From Rugosibacter sp. (GTDB lineage: Bacteria > Pseudomonadota > Gammaproteobacteria > Burkholderiales > Rhodocyclaceae): DNA of 5,201 bases. Below are positions 1 to 5,201 of this stretch, piece after piece. Where the stretch lies: assembly GCA_030652715.1 (NCBI GenBank), contig JAUSQB010000389.1, positions 1-5,201 on the forward strand, in the 5' to 3' direction. Position numbers and translations under genes: made by a program. Under the pieces are notes generated by a model. It did no database searches. It was not told where the DNA came from and worked only from the letters and a program-made list of their open reading frames with translations. Each line of letters opens with the position of its first letter. Positions within the stretch are counted from its first letter, which is position 1.

Positions 1-493
1 CATGGGCATGCTGGCCACCGTGATGAACGGAATGGCTCTGTCAGATGCGATGCGTCAGGCAGGACTTGGTGCCCGTGTGCAATCTGCACTCAATGTTGAA
101 CAAGTGGTTGAACCCTATATTCGCGGCAAGGCCATTCGTTATCTTGAAGAGGGCAAAGTGGTTATCTTTGCTGCGGGTACGGGCAATCCCTTTTTTACGA
201 CAGATACCGCAGCGGCGCTGCGCGGTGCGGAAATAGGCGCTGAAATTGTATTGAAGGCGACAAAGGTGGATGGTATCTATACCGCCGATCCTAAAAAAGA
301 CGCTGCGGCAACGCGGTTTGCACACATCAGTTTTGATGAGGTGATTCAACGCAATCTCGCCGTCATGGATGCCACCGCGTTTGCCTTGTGCCGTGATCAG
401 AAGCTGCCGATCAATGTGTTTTCAATTTTTAAATCAGGCGCGCTTTTGCGTGTGGTGACGGGCGAAGACGAAGGAACACTGGTTCACGTTTAA
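1..493 (+). CDS. pyrH: UMP kinase (uridylate kinase), 5' end outside window
   Basis: Bacterial UMP kinase of the amino acid kinase fold phosphorylates UMP to UDP with ATP in the cytoplasm, feeding UTP, CTP and UDP-sugar pools; family members are hexameric and usually controlled by GTP and UTP. The visible 163 residues begin [10 protein letters not shown], which corresponds to about residue 79 of the E. coli protein. Base 1 is therefore probably the last base of the preceding His codon, and about 78 N-terminal residues (Lys/Gly-rich phosphate loop, UMP-pocket Asp) lie off the left edge. Visible motifs are [13 protein letters not shown] (local residues 59-71, phosphate and acceptor site) and [14 protein letters not shown] (84-97, nucleotide binding). 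The reading frame ends at TAA 491-493, giving an expected full length near 240, normal for the family. The ATG at 2 is an internal methionine, not the start. frr follows after 55 bases, the usual neighbour. Identification is very secure. Confidence 0.97.
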   Translation, partial: MGMLATVMNGMALSDAMRQAGLGARVQSALNVEQVVEPYIRGKAIRYLEEGKVVIFAAGTGNPFFTTDTAAALRGAEIGAEIVLKATKVDGIYTADPKKDAAATRFAHISFDEVIQRNLAVMDATAFALCRDQKLPINVFSIFKSGALLRVVTGEDEGTLVHV

Positions 494-509
494 ACTCGTC
501 AGGTCATGT

Positions 510-528
510 GCAGGCACGCAGGCAGGCG
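510..528 (+). repeat. Short GCAGGC direct repeats in the pyrH-frr gap
   Basis: GCAGGCA occurs at 510-516 and again at 518-524, with a third related copy GCAGGCG at 522-528 that shares its first bases with the second. The array is only 19 bases and sits between the pyrH stop and the frr ribosome binding site. No partner inverted sequence or T-run is present, so it does not look like a terminator. It may be chance or replication slippage; no function is claimed. Confidence 0.4.
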
Positions 529-536
529 TTTAATTC

Positions 537-541
537 AGGAG
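537..541 (+). promoter_or_regulatory. Ribosome binding site of frr
   Basis: AGGAG at 537-541 lies seven bases before the ATG at 549, an ideal Shine-Dalgarno spacing. It is only four bases before the in-frame TTG at 546, so it decides the start in favour of the ATG. It is one of the two clear Shine-Dalgarno sequences in the window, the other being that of rseP. Confidence 0.8.
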
Positions 542-548
542 TCTTTTG

Positions 549-1106
549 ATGATCCCCGAGCTGAAAAAAATCACCGAACAAAAGATGCAAAAGAGTTTGG
601 AGTCGTTGCAAGCCGATCTGGCGAAGGTGCGCACCGGTCGAGCGCATACGGGCATACTGGATCATGTGCAAGTGGATTATTATGGTTCGCCCATGCCGAT
701 CAACCAAGTAGCGAATATCACGTTGCTTGATGCGCGAACCATCGGTGTGCAGCCATGGGAAAAGCCCATGGTGCCCAAAGTTGAAAAAGCCATTCGTGAT
801 GCTGATCTAGGGCTTAACCCCGCGACACAAGGGGATGTGATTCGTGTGCCGATGCCGGCTTTGACTGAAGAGCGTCGCCGCGACTTGATCAAGGTTGTGA
901 AGCATGAAGGTGAAAATGCCAAAATTGCAATACGAAATTTACGCCGCGATGCCAATACGCATCTTAAGGATGCGTTAAAGAGTAAAGAAATTTCCGAGGA
1001 TGACGAGCGCCGCGCACAAGACGACATCCAGAAATTGACTGATCGCTCTGTGCTTGAGGTGGACAAGCTGCTAGCCGATAAAGAAAAAGATCTGATGGCG
1101 GTTTGA
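549..1106 (+). CDS. frr: Ribosome recycling factor
   Basis: Frr (RRF) is a tRNA-shaped cytoplasmic protein that, with EF-G and IF3, splits post-termination 70S ribosomes so that they can start again; it is essential in most bacteria. From the ATG at 549 the protein has 185 residues, exactly the usual family length. It aligns without gaps to the E. coli protein as I recall it. Visible landmarks are KVRTGRA (26-32) in the first helix of the three-helix bundle, [14 protein letters not shown] (42-55) at the hinge leading into the small beta domain, the ADLGLNP segment (85-91), [12 protein letters not shown] (99-110) returning to the bundle, and IRNLRRDAN (128-136), where Arg132 is the residue known to be critical for ribosome binding. 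The C-terminal helix carries [20 protein letters not shown] (146-165). A TTG lies in frame one codon upstream at 546, but RBS spacing and homologue length favour 549. It stands between pyrH and uppS as in most proteobacteria. Confidence 0.98.
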   Translation: MIPELKKITEQKMQKSLESLQADLAKVRTGRAHTGILDHVQVDYYGSPMPINQVANITLLDARTIGVQPWEKPMVPKVEKAIRDADLGLNPATQGDVIRVPMPALTEERRRDLIKVVKHEGENAKIAIRNLRRDANTHLKDALKSKEISEDDERRAQDDIQKLTDRSVLEVDKLLADKEKDLMAV

Positions 1107-1152
1107 TCTACGTTACGGCTATTTCCCTGTACCGAACTGCGAAGCAATTCTA

Positions 1153-1929
1153 ATGGCGAAATTCACGAGTTCGACCCAGGCGATACCTAGTGTCAGCGAT
1201 GTTCCGCGTCATGTTGCCATAATTATGGATGGCAATGGGCGTTGGGCAAAACAGCGATTCCTGCCACGCGTGGCAGGCCATAAATGCGGTGTCGATACCG
1301 TTCGTGCGATGGTAAGGACCTGTATTTCTCAAGGAATTGAGTACCTTACCCTGTTTGCTTTTTCTTCAGAAAATTGGCGTCGACCAGCAGATGAAGTGTC
1401 GTTTTTGATGGGTCTGTTTGTCACTGCGTTACAAGGGGAAGTTGGCAAGCTGCATACGAACGGTGTTCGGCTGCGTGTGGTGGGCGACTTGCAGGCCTTT
1501 GAGCCACGGCTGTTAACCTTGATTCGTGAAGGAGAGGCGCTTACTGCCAACAATACGCGCCTCACGCTGACTATTGCTGCCAACTATGGTGGTCGCTGGG
1601 ATATTCTTCAGGCGATCAATCAGTTAACGCTGTCTCATCCCGAAAAAGCCGGGCACTATACCGAAGCCGATCTGATTCCCCATCTGGCGATGGCTTATGC
1701 ACCTGAGCCAGACTTGTTTATTCGCACGGGTGGTGAGCAGCGCATCAGCAATTTTTTGCTGTGGCAATTGGCCTATAGCGAATTTTATTTTACCGATACT
1801 TTGTGGCCTGACTTTACGGATGCTACGCTAAGCGAAGCGATCCGTTCTTATCAGCAGCGCGAGCGCCGTTTCGGGAGAACTGGCGATCAGATAAGGTCAG
1901 TCGGCGTGTCACCAGCGCCGACTTTATGA
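1153..1929 (+). CDS. uppS: Undecaprenyl diphosphate synthase (cis-prenyltransferase)
   Basis: UppS condenses farnesyl diphosphate with eight isopentenyl diphosphates in cis to give the C55 lipid carrier used for peptidoglycan and O-antigen assembly; it acts at the inner face of the cytoplasmic membrane. The 258-residue product has all the hallmark regions: [13 protein letters not shown] (20-32) with catalytic Asp26, GHKCG (42-46), [11 protein letters not shown] (68-78), [10 protein letters not shown] (141-150) and [16 protein letters not shown] (190-205), followed by [14 protein letters not shown] (208-221). ATG 1153 is the only usable start: the frame holds no other ATG, GTG or TTG between an upstream in-frame stop at 1093-1095 and the catalytic motif. 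Its ribosome binding site is weak (GAAG at 1141-1144). After the conserved RERRFG segment the tail is somewhat longer than in E. coli and unconserved; this tail encodes the stem-loop at 1899-1923. cdsA follows after 48 bases. DHDDS-like eukaryotic or short-chain Z-prenyl synthases are less likely given the context. Confidence 0.97.
   Translation: MAKFTSSTQAIPSVSDVPRHVAIIMDGNGRWAKQRFLPRVAGHKCGVDTVRAMVRTCISQGIEYLTLFAFSSENWRRPADEVSFLMGLFVTALQGEVGKLHTNGVRLRVVGDLQAFEPRLLTLIREGEALTANNTRLTLTIAANYGGRWDILQAINQLTLSHPEKAGHYTEADLIPHLAMAYAPEPDLFIRTGGEQRISNFLLWQLAYSEFYFTDTLWPDFTDATLSEAIRSYQQRERRFGRTGDQIRSVGVSPAPTL
1260..1277 (+). repeat. 18-bp perfect palindrome within uppS
   Basis: CCTGCCACGCGTGGCAGG reads identically on both strands. 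In RNA it would fold as a 7-bp stem (1260-1266 with 1271-1277) closed by a CGCG tetraloop. It encodes the end of Phe36 through Gly42 (LPRVAG), part of the conserved segment before the GHK motif, so protein constraint may explain part of it. No T-run follows it. Confidence 0.6.
1899..1923 (+). other. Stem-loop at the end of uppS, possible weak terminator or attenuator
   Basis: AGTCGGCG (1899-1906) and CGCCGACT (1916-1923) are perfect inverted repeats of 8 bp around a 9-base loop. The structure ends four bases before the last base of the region preceding the uppS stop codon (TGA 1927-1929) and lies in the unconserved C-terminal tail. What follows, TTATGATTT, is T-rich but interrupted, so this is not a clean intrinsic terminator. 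It could partly terminate transcription, stabilise the 3' end of an upstream mRNA, or be of no consequence. It stands just before the window's least convincing ribosome binding site. Confidence 0.4.
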
Positions 1930-1977
1930 TTTCGTATGTTCCGATAACTTTGCCATCGGCGGACGAACAACAAGCGG

Positions 1978-2772
1978 ATGTCTAACCTTAAGCAACGAGT
2001 GATTACCGCGCTATGCCTGGTTACCGGGTTTGGTGTGGTGCTGTTTTTGTTTTCTGCCTCGGCAGCAGCGCTGGTCTTTGCGGTAATCGCTGCATGTGCT
2101 GCCTGGGAGTGGGGCGGCTTGATGCGGCAAAATCAGTCGGCGCGCATCATGTATGCTTTGGTTTTGCTATTATTCTTATGGCAAATCCATATTCTGTCGG
2201 CAGCATTGACTCCCGTTCTGCTAGCAATTTCTGTGGTGTTCTGGCTACTGATCATGCCTTTTTGGCTATGGCGAAAATGGACCCTGAGAGGTAATGATTT
2301 TTTTGGTTACCTCATCGGTTTCCTGGTGATCTTGCCAATGTGGGTTGCGATGGTCTTCTTGTACAGCGTCAGTCCATGGATGTTATTGGCAACGATGGCG
2401 ATTGTCTGGGGGGCTGATGTCGGCGCTTATTTTACGGGCCGTGCGTTTGGCCGACATAAGCTGGCACCTGCCATCAGCCCGGGTAAAACCTGGGAAGGTG
2501 TCGCCGGGGCGTTGCTGGGTGTGGGGATGTATGGCGTATGCTTGCTGATTTATTTGCCAGTGCAAGGTATCTTGCGCTGGGGGCTTTTGGTCTTGCCACT
2601 TTTGACAGCGGTTAGTGTGCTGGGCGATTTATTCGAATCGCTATTAAAACGCCAAGCAGGCATCAAGGATAGCAGTGGGCTGTTGCCTGGTCATGGCGGT
2701 GTATTGGATCGTATCGACAGCCTGACCTCTACCCTACCTCTGGCTGCCTTGCTGCTGCATTTTTTCATATGA
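1978..2772 (+). CDS. cdsA: Phosphatidate cytidylyltransferase (CDP-diacylglycerol synthase)
   Basis: CdsA converts phosphatidic acid and CTP to CDP-diacylglycerol and pyrophosphate in the inner membrane, the branch point for phosphatidylethanolamine, phosphatidylglycerol and cardiolipin. The 264-residue product is strongly hydrophobic, with several membrane segments (roughly 8-42, 57-98, 108-145, 173-194 and 199-217, some of these double). It has [18 protein letters not shown] (144-161) with metal-binding Asp147, then SPGKTWEG (167-174). The CTP-transferase signature is complete at 221-247: S-LLKR-x4[18 protein letters not shown]. Length is normal for short CdsA forms. ATG 1978 is the first start available after an in-frame stop at 1945-1947; the ribosome binding signal is poor, with purines of AAGCGG directly abutting the start codon. 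The stop TGA overlaps the dxr start. Its place between uppS and dxr supports the call. Confidence 0.97.
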   Translation: MSNLKQRVITALCLVTGFGVVLFLFSASAAALVFAVIAACAAWEWGGLMRQNQSARIMYALVLLLFLWQIHILSAALTPVLLAISVVFWLLIMPFWLWRKWTLRGNDFFGYLIGFLVILPMWVAMVFLYSVSPWMLLATMAIVWGADVGAYFTGRAFGRHKLAPAISPGKTWEGVAGALLGVGMYGVCLLIYLPVQGILRWGLLVLPLLTAVSVLGDLFESLLKRQAGIKDSSGLLPGHGGVLDRIDSLTSTLPLAALLLHFFI

Positions 2773-3950
2773 TGAATCTGACTATTCTCGGCGCAACGGG
2801 ATCCATTGGCGTGAGCACGCTCGATGTTGTGGCGCGTCACCCAGACCGTTACAAGGTTGTTGCACTCAGCGGCCATACTCGCGTCGAACTGCTTGCCGAA
2901 CAGTGTCATGCATTTAATCCCGCTTATGCGGTGGTTGGCAGTGCGACGGATGCGCAACGGTTGACACATTTGCTCTCGGCGCGACGTGTGAACACCCAAG
3001 TCTTGTATGGCACTGAAGCGCTGGTGCATATTGCCAGCCTCTCCGAGGTGGGCGCGGTAATGGCGGCTATCGTGGGTGCAGCAGGTCTTATGCCAACGCT
3101 GGCTGCGGTGAGCGCAGGCAAGCGTGTTTTGCTTGCCAACAAAGAAGCGCTGGTCATGGCAGGTGATATTTTCATGGCAGCAGTACGTCGATCTGGTGCG
3201 TGTTTGTTGCCGATCGACAGCGAGCACAATGCCATATTTCAATCCATGCCCGCAGGATATGCAGGAGACTTTTCTCCTGCTGGCATCAGCCGAATTTTGC
3301 TCACAGCCTCAGGAGGGCCGTTCCGTGACACTGCGCTAGAAGCGCTATCGAGCGTGACCCCGGAGCAAGCCGTAGCGCACCCTAAATGGGTCATGGGGAG
3401 AAAAATTTCCGTTGATTCGGCAACCATGATGAACAAAGGCCTCGAGGTCATCGAAGCACATTGGTTGTTTAATGCACCAGCAGATCGCATCGAGGTAGTG
3501 ATTCATCCACAAAGTGTTATTCATTCGCTGGTTGAGTACGCCGATGGTTCTGTGCTCGCTCAGTTAGGCAATCCGGATATGCGAACCCCGATTGCGCATG
3601 CCCTGGCTTGGCCGCAACGGATGGATTCCGGTGTGCAAAAACTCGATTTGTTTGCCATAGGGCAGCTTACTTTTGAGCGCCCCGACCTGGCTCGCTTTCC
3701 TTGTCTTGATTTAGCGTATCAGGCCTTGCGGGCGGGAGGAAATGCGCCTGCCGTGCTGAATGCGGCGAATGAAGTCGCGGTCAGCGCATTTCTGGCTGGA
3801 CGTTTGCCCTTTCTTAAAATTTCAGCAGTGATCGCTGAAACACTAGAGGCTGTGCCACTCAACGCCGTGTCGTCGATAGACGCTGTCATGACAGCGGACC
3901 AAGAAGGGCGGCTTGCAGCGACGCGCGCTTTGGCTGTTTACGAAAAATGA
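2769..3950 (+). CDS. dxr: 1-deoxy-D-xylulose 5-phosphate reductoisomerase
   Basis: Dxr rearranges and reduces DXP to 2-C-methyl-D-erythritol 4-phosphate with NADPH and a divalent metal; it is the committed step of the MEP isoprenoid pathway and the target of fosmidomycin. The 393-residue cytoplasmic protein shows the NADPH-binding loop GATGSIG (8-14), NKEALV (124-129), DSEHNAIFQ (150-158) with metal ligands Asp150 and Glu152, the SGGPFR loop, and [17 protein letters not shown] (214-230) with Ser217, Asn222, Lys223 and metal ligand Glu226. HPQSVIHS starts at 246, and the C-terminal domain holds NAANEVAV. Length matches the family (E. coli about 398). Two adjacent ATG codons (2769 and 2772) can start it; 2769 gives the classic ATGA overlap with cdsA and aligns to the E. 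coli N-terminus, but 2772 is equally possible and differs by one Met. No Shine-Dalgarno is evident, so translation is probably coupled to cdsA. Its product feeds the substrate of UppS encoded upstream. Confidence 0.98.
   Translation: MMNLTILGATGSIGVSTLDVVARHPDRYKVVALSGHTRVELLAEQCHAFNPAYAVVGSATDAQRLTHLLSARRVNTQVLYGTEALVHIASLSEVGAVMAAIVGAAGLMPTLAAVSAGKRVLLANKEALVMAGDIFMAAVRRSGACLLPIDSEHNAIFQSMPAGYAGDFSPAGISRILLTASGGPFRDTALEALSSVTPEQAVAHPKWVMGRKISVDSATMMNKGLEVIEAHWLFNAPADRIEVVIHPQSVIHSLVEYADGSVLAQLGNPDMRTPIAHALAWPQRMDSGVQKLDLFAIGQLTFERPDLARFPCLDLAYQALRAGGNAPAVLNAANEVAVSAFLAGRLPFLKISAVIAETLEAVPLNAVSSIDAVMTADQEGRLAATRALAVYEK
3261..3280 (+). repeat. 8-bp hairpin sequence within dxr
   Basis: GCAGGAGA (3261-3268) and TCTCCTGC (3273-3280) are perfect inverted repeats around the four-base loop CTTT. 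The left arm contains AGGAGA, a Shine-Dalgarno-like string, but no start codon follows at a useful distance in a plausible frame. It lies inside conserved coding sequence just after the metal-ligand motif. Function, if any, is unknown. Confidence 0.4.
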
Positions 3951-3953
3951 GGA
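3949..3953 (+). promoter_or_regulatory. Ribosome binding site of rseP
   Basis: GAGGA at 3949-3953 is seven bases before the rseP ATG at 3961 and overlaps the last two bases of the dxr stop codon TGA (3948-3950). Ribosomes ending dxr would thus sit on this site, which suggests linked translation of the two genes. Confidence 0.8.
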
Positions 3954-3960
3954 ACATCTT

Positions 3961-5201
3961 ATGATTTTCCAGACAATTGTAGTGTATGCGGGCGCTTTTT
4001 TACTGGCGCTGGGTCTGTTGGTTTTAGTGCATGAGCTTGGCCATTATTTTGCTGCGCGCAGGTGTGGTGTCAAAGTATTGCGTTTTTCGATCGGGTTTGG
4101 GCCGGTGATGTGGTCGCGCCGTTTTGGTAATGATCAAACGGAATGGGCCATAGGGCTGTTGCCCTTGGGCGGCTATGTGAAGATGCTTGATGAGCGCGAA
4201 GCTGCTGTGGCTGTCAACGAATTACCACGCTCTTTTAACCGGCAAACCGTTGGGCGCCGCGCCTTTATTGTTGCTGCGGGACCTGTGGCTAATTTGTTGC
4301 TGGCCATTTTGCTTTACTGGCTGGTATTCATGGCAGGCATGATTGAATTGAAGCCGCGCCTGGGGGCCCCGCCGCAAGGCAGTCCAGCGGCTGTTGCCGG
4401 AATTGAAGCCGGTGTCACCGTACGGGCTGTGAATGATAAATCCATTGCCAGTTGGCAGGATTTACGCTGGGAAGTGATGCGCCAGACGATGAACGCCGTT
4501 GCAGTGAAACTGGACGGGACAACACGCCAAGGAATCCCGGTGGTATATCACCTTGATAATTTGCGCTTTTCGCTTGCCGAAACAGAAAAAGATCCGCTGA
4601 CTCCTTTGGGCTTGTTGCTCTATAGACCGCATCTGCCTGCGATTGTCGGGCAGATCATGCCGTCATCAGCTGCTGCAATTGCCGGTTTTCAACTGGATGA
4701 TCGGATACTGGAAATTGACGGCAAAACTATTTCCGAATGGGCTGATGTTGCAGCCACTGTGCGAAATTCTTCAGGACGACCGTTAGTTTTTACCATTGAC
4801 CGGTCGGGGCGGCGGATGAGTCTGACGGCGACTCCTCAACTGAGCGGAGAGGGCGAGGTACGTGTTGGCCGACTTGGGGTTGCCGTGAAGGAAGACGCGT
4901 CAGCTATGACTGACATGACTACCCTGGTGCGTTACAACCCGTGGCAAGCGGCGATTCGTGCCGTGGTGAAAACATGGGATACCGCGATTATCAGTTTGCG
5001 CATGATGGGACGGATGCTCACGGGAGAGTTATCCTGGAAAAATCTTTCCGGCCCCGTCACCATTGCTGATTACGCCGGTCAAACAGCCCGTCTTGGGCTG
5101 AACTATTATCTTAGTTTTATCGCGCTGATCAGTATCAGCCTTGGCGTACTCAATCTGCTGCCTGTCCCCATTCTGGATGGGGGGCATTTAATGTATTATC
5201 T
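3961..5201 (+). CDS. rseP: Site-2 zinc metalloprotease RseP, 3' end outside window
   Basis: RseP (called MucP in pseudomonads, YaeL formerly in E. coli) is an inner-membrane protease that cuts transmembrane segments. In the envelope-stress pathway it releases sigma-E by cleaving the anti-sigma factor after DegS, and it also clears remnant signal peptides. I translated 413 residues to the window edge with no stop; E. coli RseP has about 450, so roughly 40 C-terminal residues including the last membrane segment are missing. The first membrane segment (about 3-24) runs into the zinc motif HELGH (24-28). RFSIGFGP (41-48) and PLGGYVKMLDE (68-78) are typical of the group. AAGPVANLLLA (105-115) starts the second membrane segment. 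Two periplasmic PDZ domains follow (about 128-205, weakly conserved, and 222-290, with the recognisable SSAAAIAGFQLDDRILEIDG). The NLSGPVTIA segment starts at 361. The third catalytic region NLLPVPILDGGHL (398-410) supplies Asp406. The start is fixed by a good ribosome binding site. bamA is the expected next gene. Confidence 0.97.
   Translation, partial: MIFQTIVVYAGAFLLALGLLVLVHELGHYFAARRCGVKVLRFSIGFGPVMWSRRFGNDQTEWAIGLLPLGGYVKMLDEREAAVAVNELPRSFNRQTVGRRAFIVAAGPVANLLLAILLYWLVFMAGMIELKPRLGAPPQGSPAAVAGIEAGVTVRAVNDKSIASWQDLRWEVMRQTMNAVAVKLDGTTRQGIPVVYHLDNLRFSLAETEKDPLTPLGLLLYRPHLPAIVGQIMPSSAAAIAGFQLDDRILEIDGKTISEWADVAATVRNSSGRPLVFTIDRSGRRMSLTATPQLSGEGEVRVGRLGVAVKEDASAMTDMTTLVRYNPWQAAIRAVVKTWDTAIISLRMMGRMLTGELSWKNLSGPVTIADYAGQTARLGLNYYLSFIALISISLGVLNLLPVPILDGGHLMYY

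Noticed and set aside
546..548. TTG as an alternative frr start one codon upstream
   Set aside because: The Shine-Dalgarno AGGAG is only four bases from it but seven from the ATG at 549, and starting at 549 gives the standard 185-residue length.
680..1147. 155-codon open frame on the minus strand opposite frr
   Set aside because: Antisense to the full conserved frr frame. The Ser- and Arg-rich product is typical of a complementary-strand shadow, with no ribosome binding site or family resemblance.
1107..1152. Promoter or terminator between frr and uppS
   Set aside because: I see no paired -35/-10 hexamers at good spacing and no solid hairpin, only an imperfect GTTaCGG/CCGAAC pairing with a bulge.
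1936..1947. Three-codon open frame (ATG TTC CGA TAA) in the uppS-cdsA gap as a possible leader peptide
   Set aside because: It is too short to judge and has no Shine-Dalgarno; a leader-peptide attenuator would need alternative structures that I do not see.
1941..1959. CCGAT/ATCGG inverted repeat with 9-base loop as a terminator
   Set aside because: Only five base pairs and no following T-run.
2013..2548. Two + strand open frames in other phases inside cdsA (2013-2294 and 2345-2548)
   Set aside because: Both overlap cdsA, whose frame has the complete family signature; neither encodes anything recognisable.
2691..3242. 183-codon open frame on the minus strand opposite cdsA/dxr
   Set aside because: It lies wholly antisense to two confidently identified conserved genes. 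Its translation has no recognisable motif and is rich in His, Cys and Arg, as expected of a shadow frame.
3850..3960. A sigma-E type promoter for rseP at the end of dxr
   Set aside because: I looked for a GAACTT-like box followed about 16 bases later by a TCTGA-like box and found no convincing match, so none is annotated.

Overview
This window is an ordinary stretch of housekeeping chromosome from a Gram-negative proteobacterium. I found no mobile element, CRISPR array, RNA gene, defence locus or new system in it. Six genes lie on the + strand: pyrH (5' end missing) - frr - uppS - cdsA - dxr - rseP (3' end missing). This order, with dxr after cdsA and directly before rseP, is the one I know from betaproteobacteria and pseudomonads; E. 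coli instead has frr-dxr-uppS-cdsA-rseP. The wording of the PyrH fragment (for example [16 protein letters not shown]) reads as betaproteobacterial. Base composition is balanced rather than GC-rich. I favour a betaproteobacterium of moderate GC, but cannot name a genus.

Layout: 1-493 is the C-terminal two thirds of UMP kinase. 494-548 is a short gap with a small GC-rich repeat and a good ribosome binding site. 549-1106 is ribosome recycling factor. 1107-1152 is a short gap with no clear signal. 1153-1929 is undecaprenyl diphosphate synthase, whose end carries an 8-bp stem-loop at 1899-1923. 1930-1977 is a short gap with almost no Shine-Dalgarno signal. 1978-2772 is CDP-diacylglycerol synthase. 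It overlaps dxr (2769-3950) by ATGA. Ten bases separate dxr from rseP (3961 to beyond 5201), and the rseP ribosome binding site overlaps the dxr stop codon. No stretch over 300 bases lacks a gene.

The genes form a growth and envelope cluster. PyrH makes UDP for nucleotide and sugar-nucleotide pools. Frr recycles ribosomes. Dxr commits carbon to the MEP pathway, which makes the isopentenyl diphosphate that UppS builds into the C55 lipid carrier for peptidoglycan and O-antigen. CdsA makes CDP-diacylglycerol for phospholipids. RseP is the site-2 protease of the envelope-stress response. In related genomes the cluster usually continues with bamA, skp/ompH and the lpxD-fabZ-lpxA-lpxB genes, which would lie beyond the right edge. 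Spacing and overlaps suggest one transcript, or tightly linked ones. The only features worth a second look are small: a stem-loop at the uppS/cdsA junction, an 18-bp perfect palindrome inside uppS, and the coupled cdsA/dxr start.
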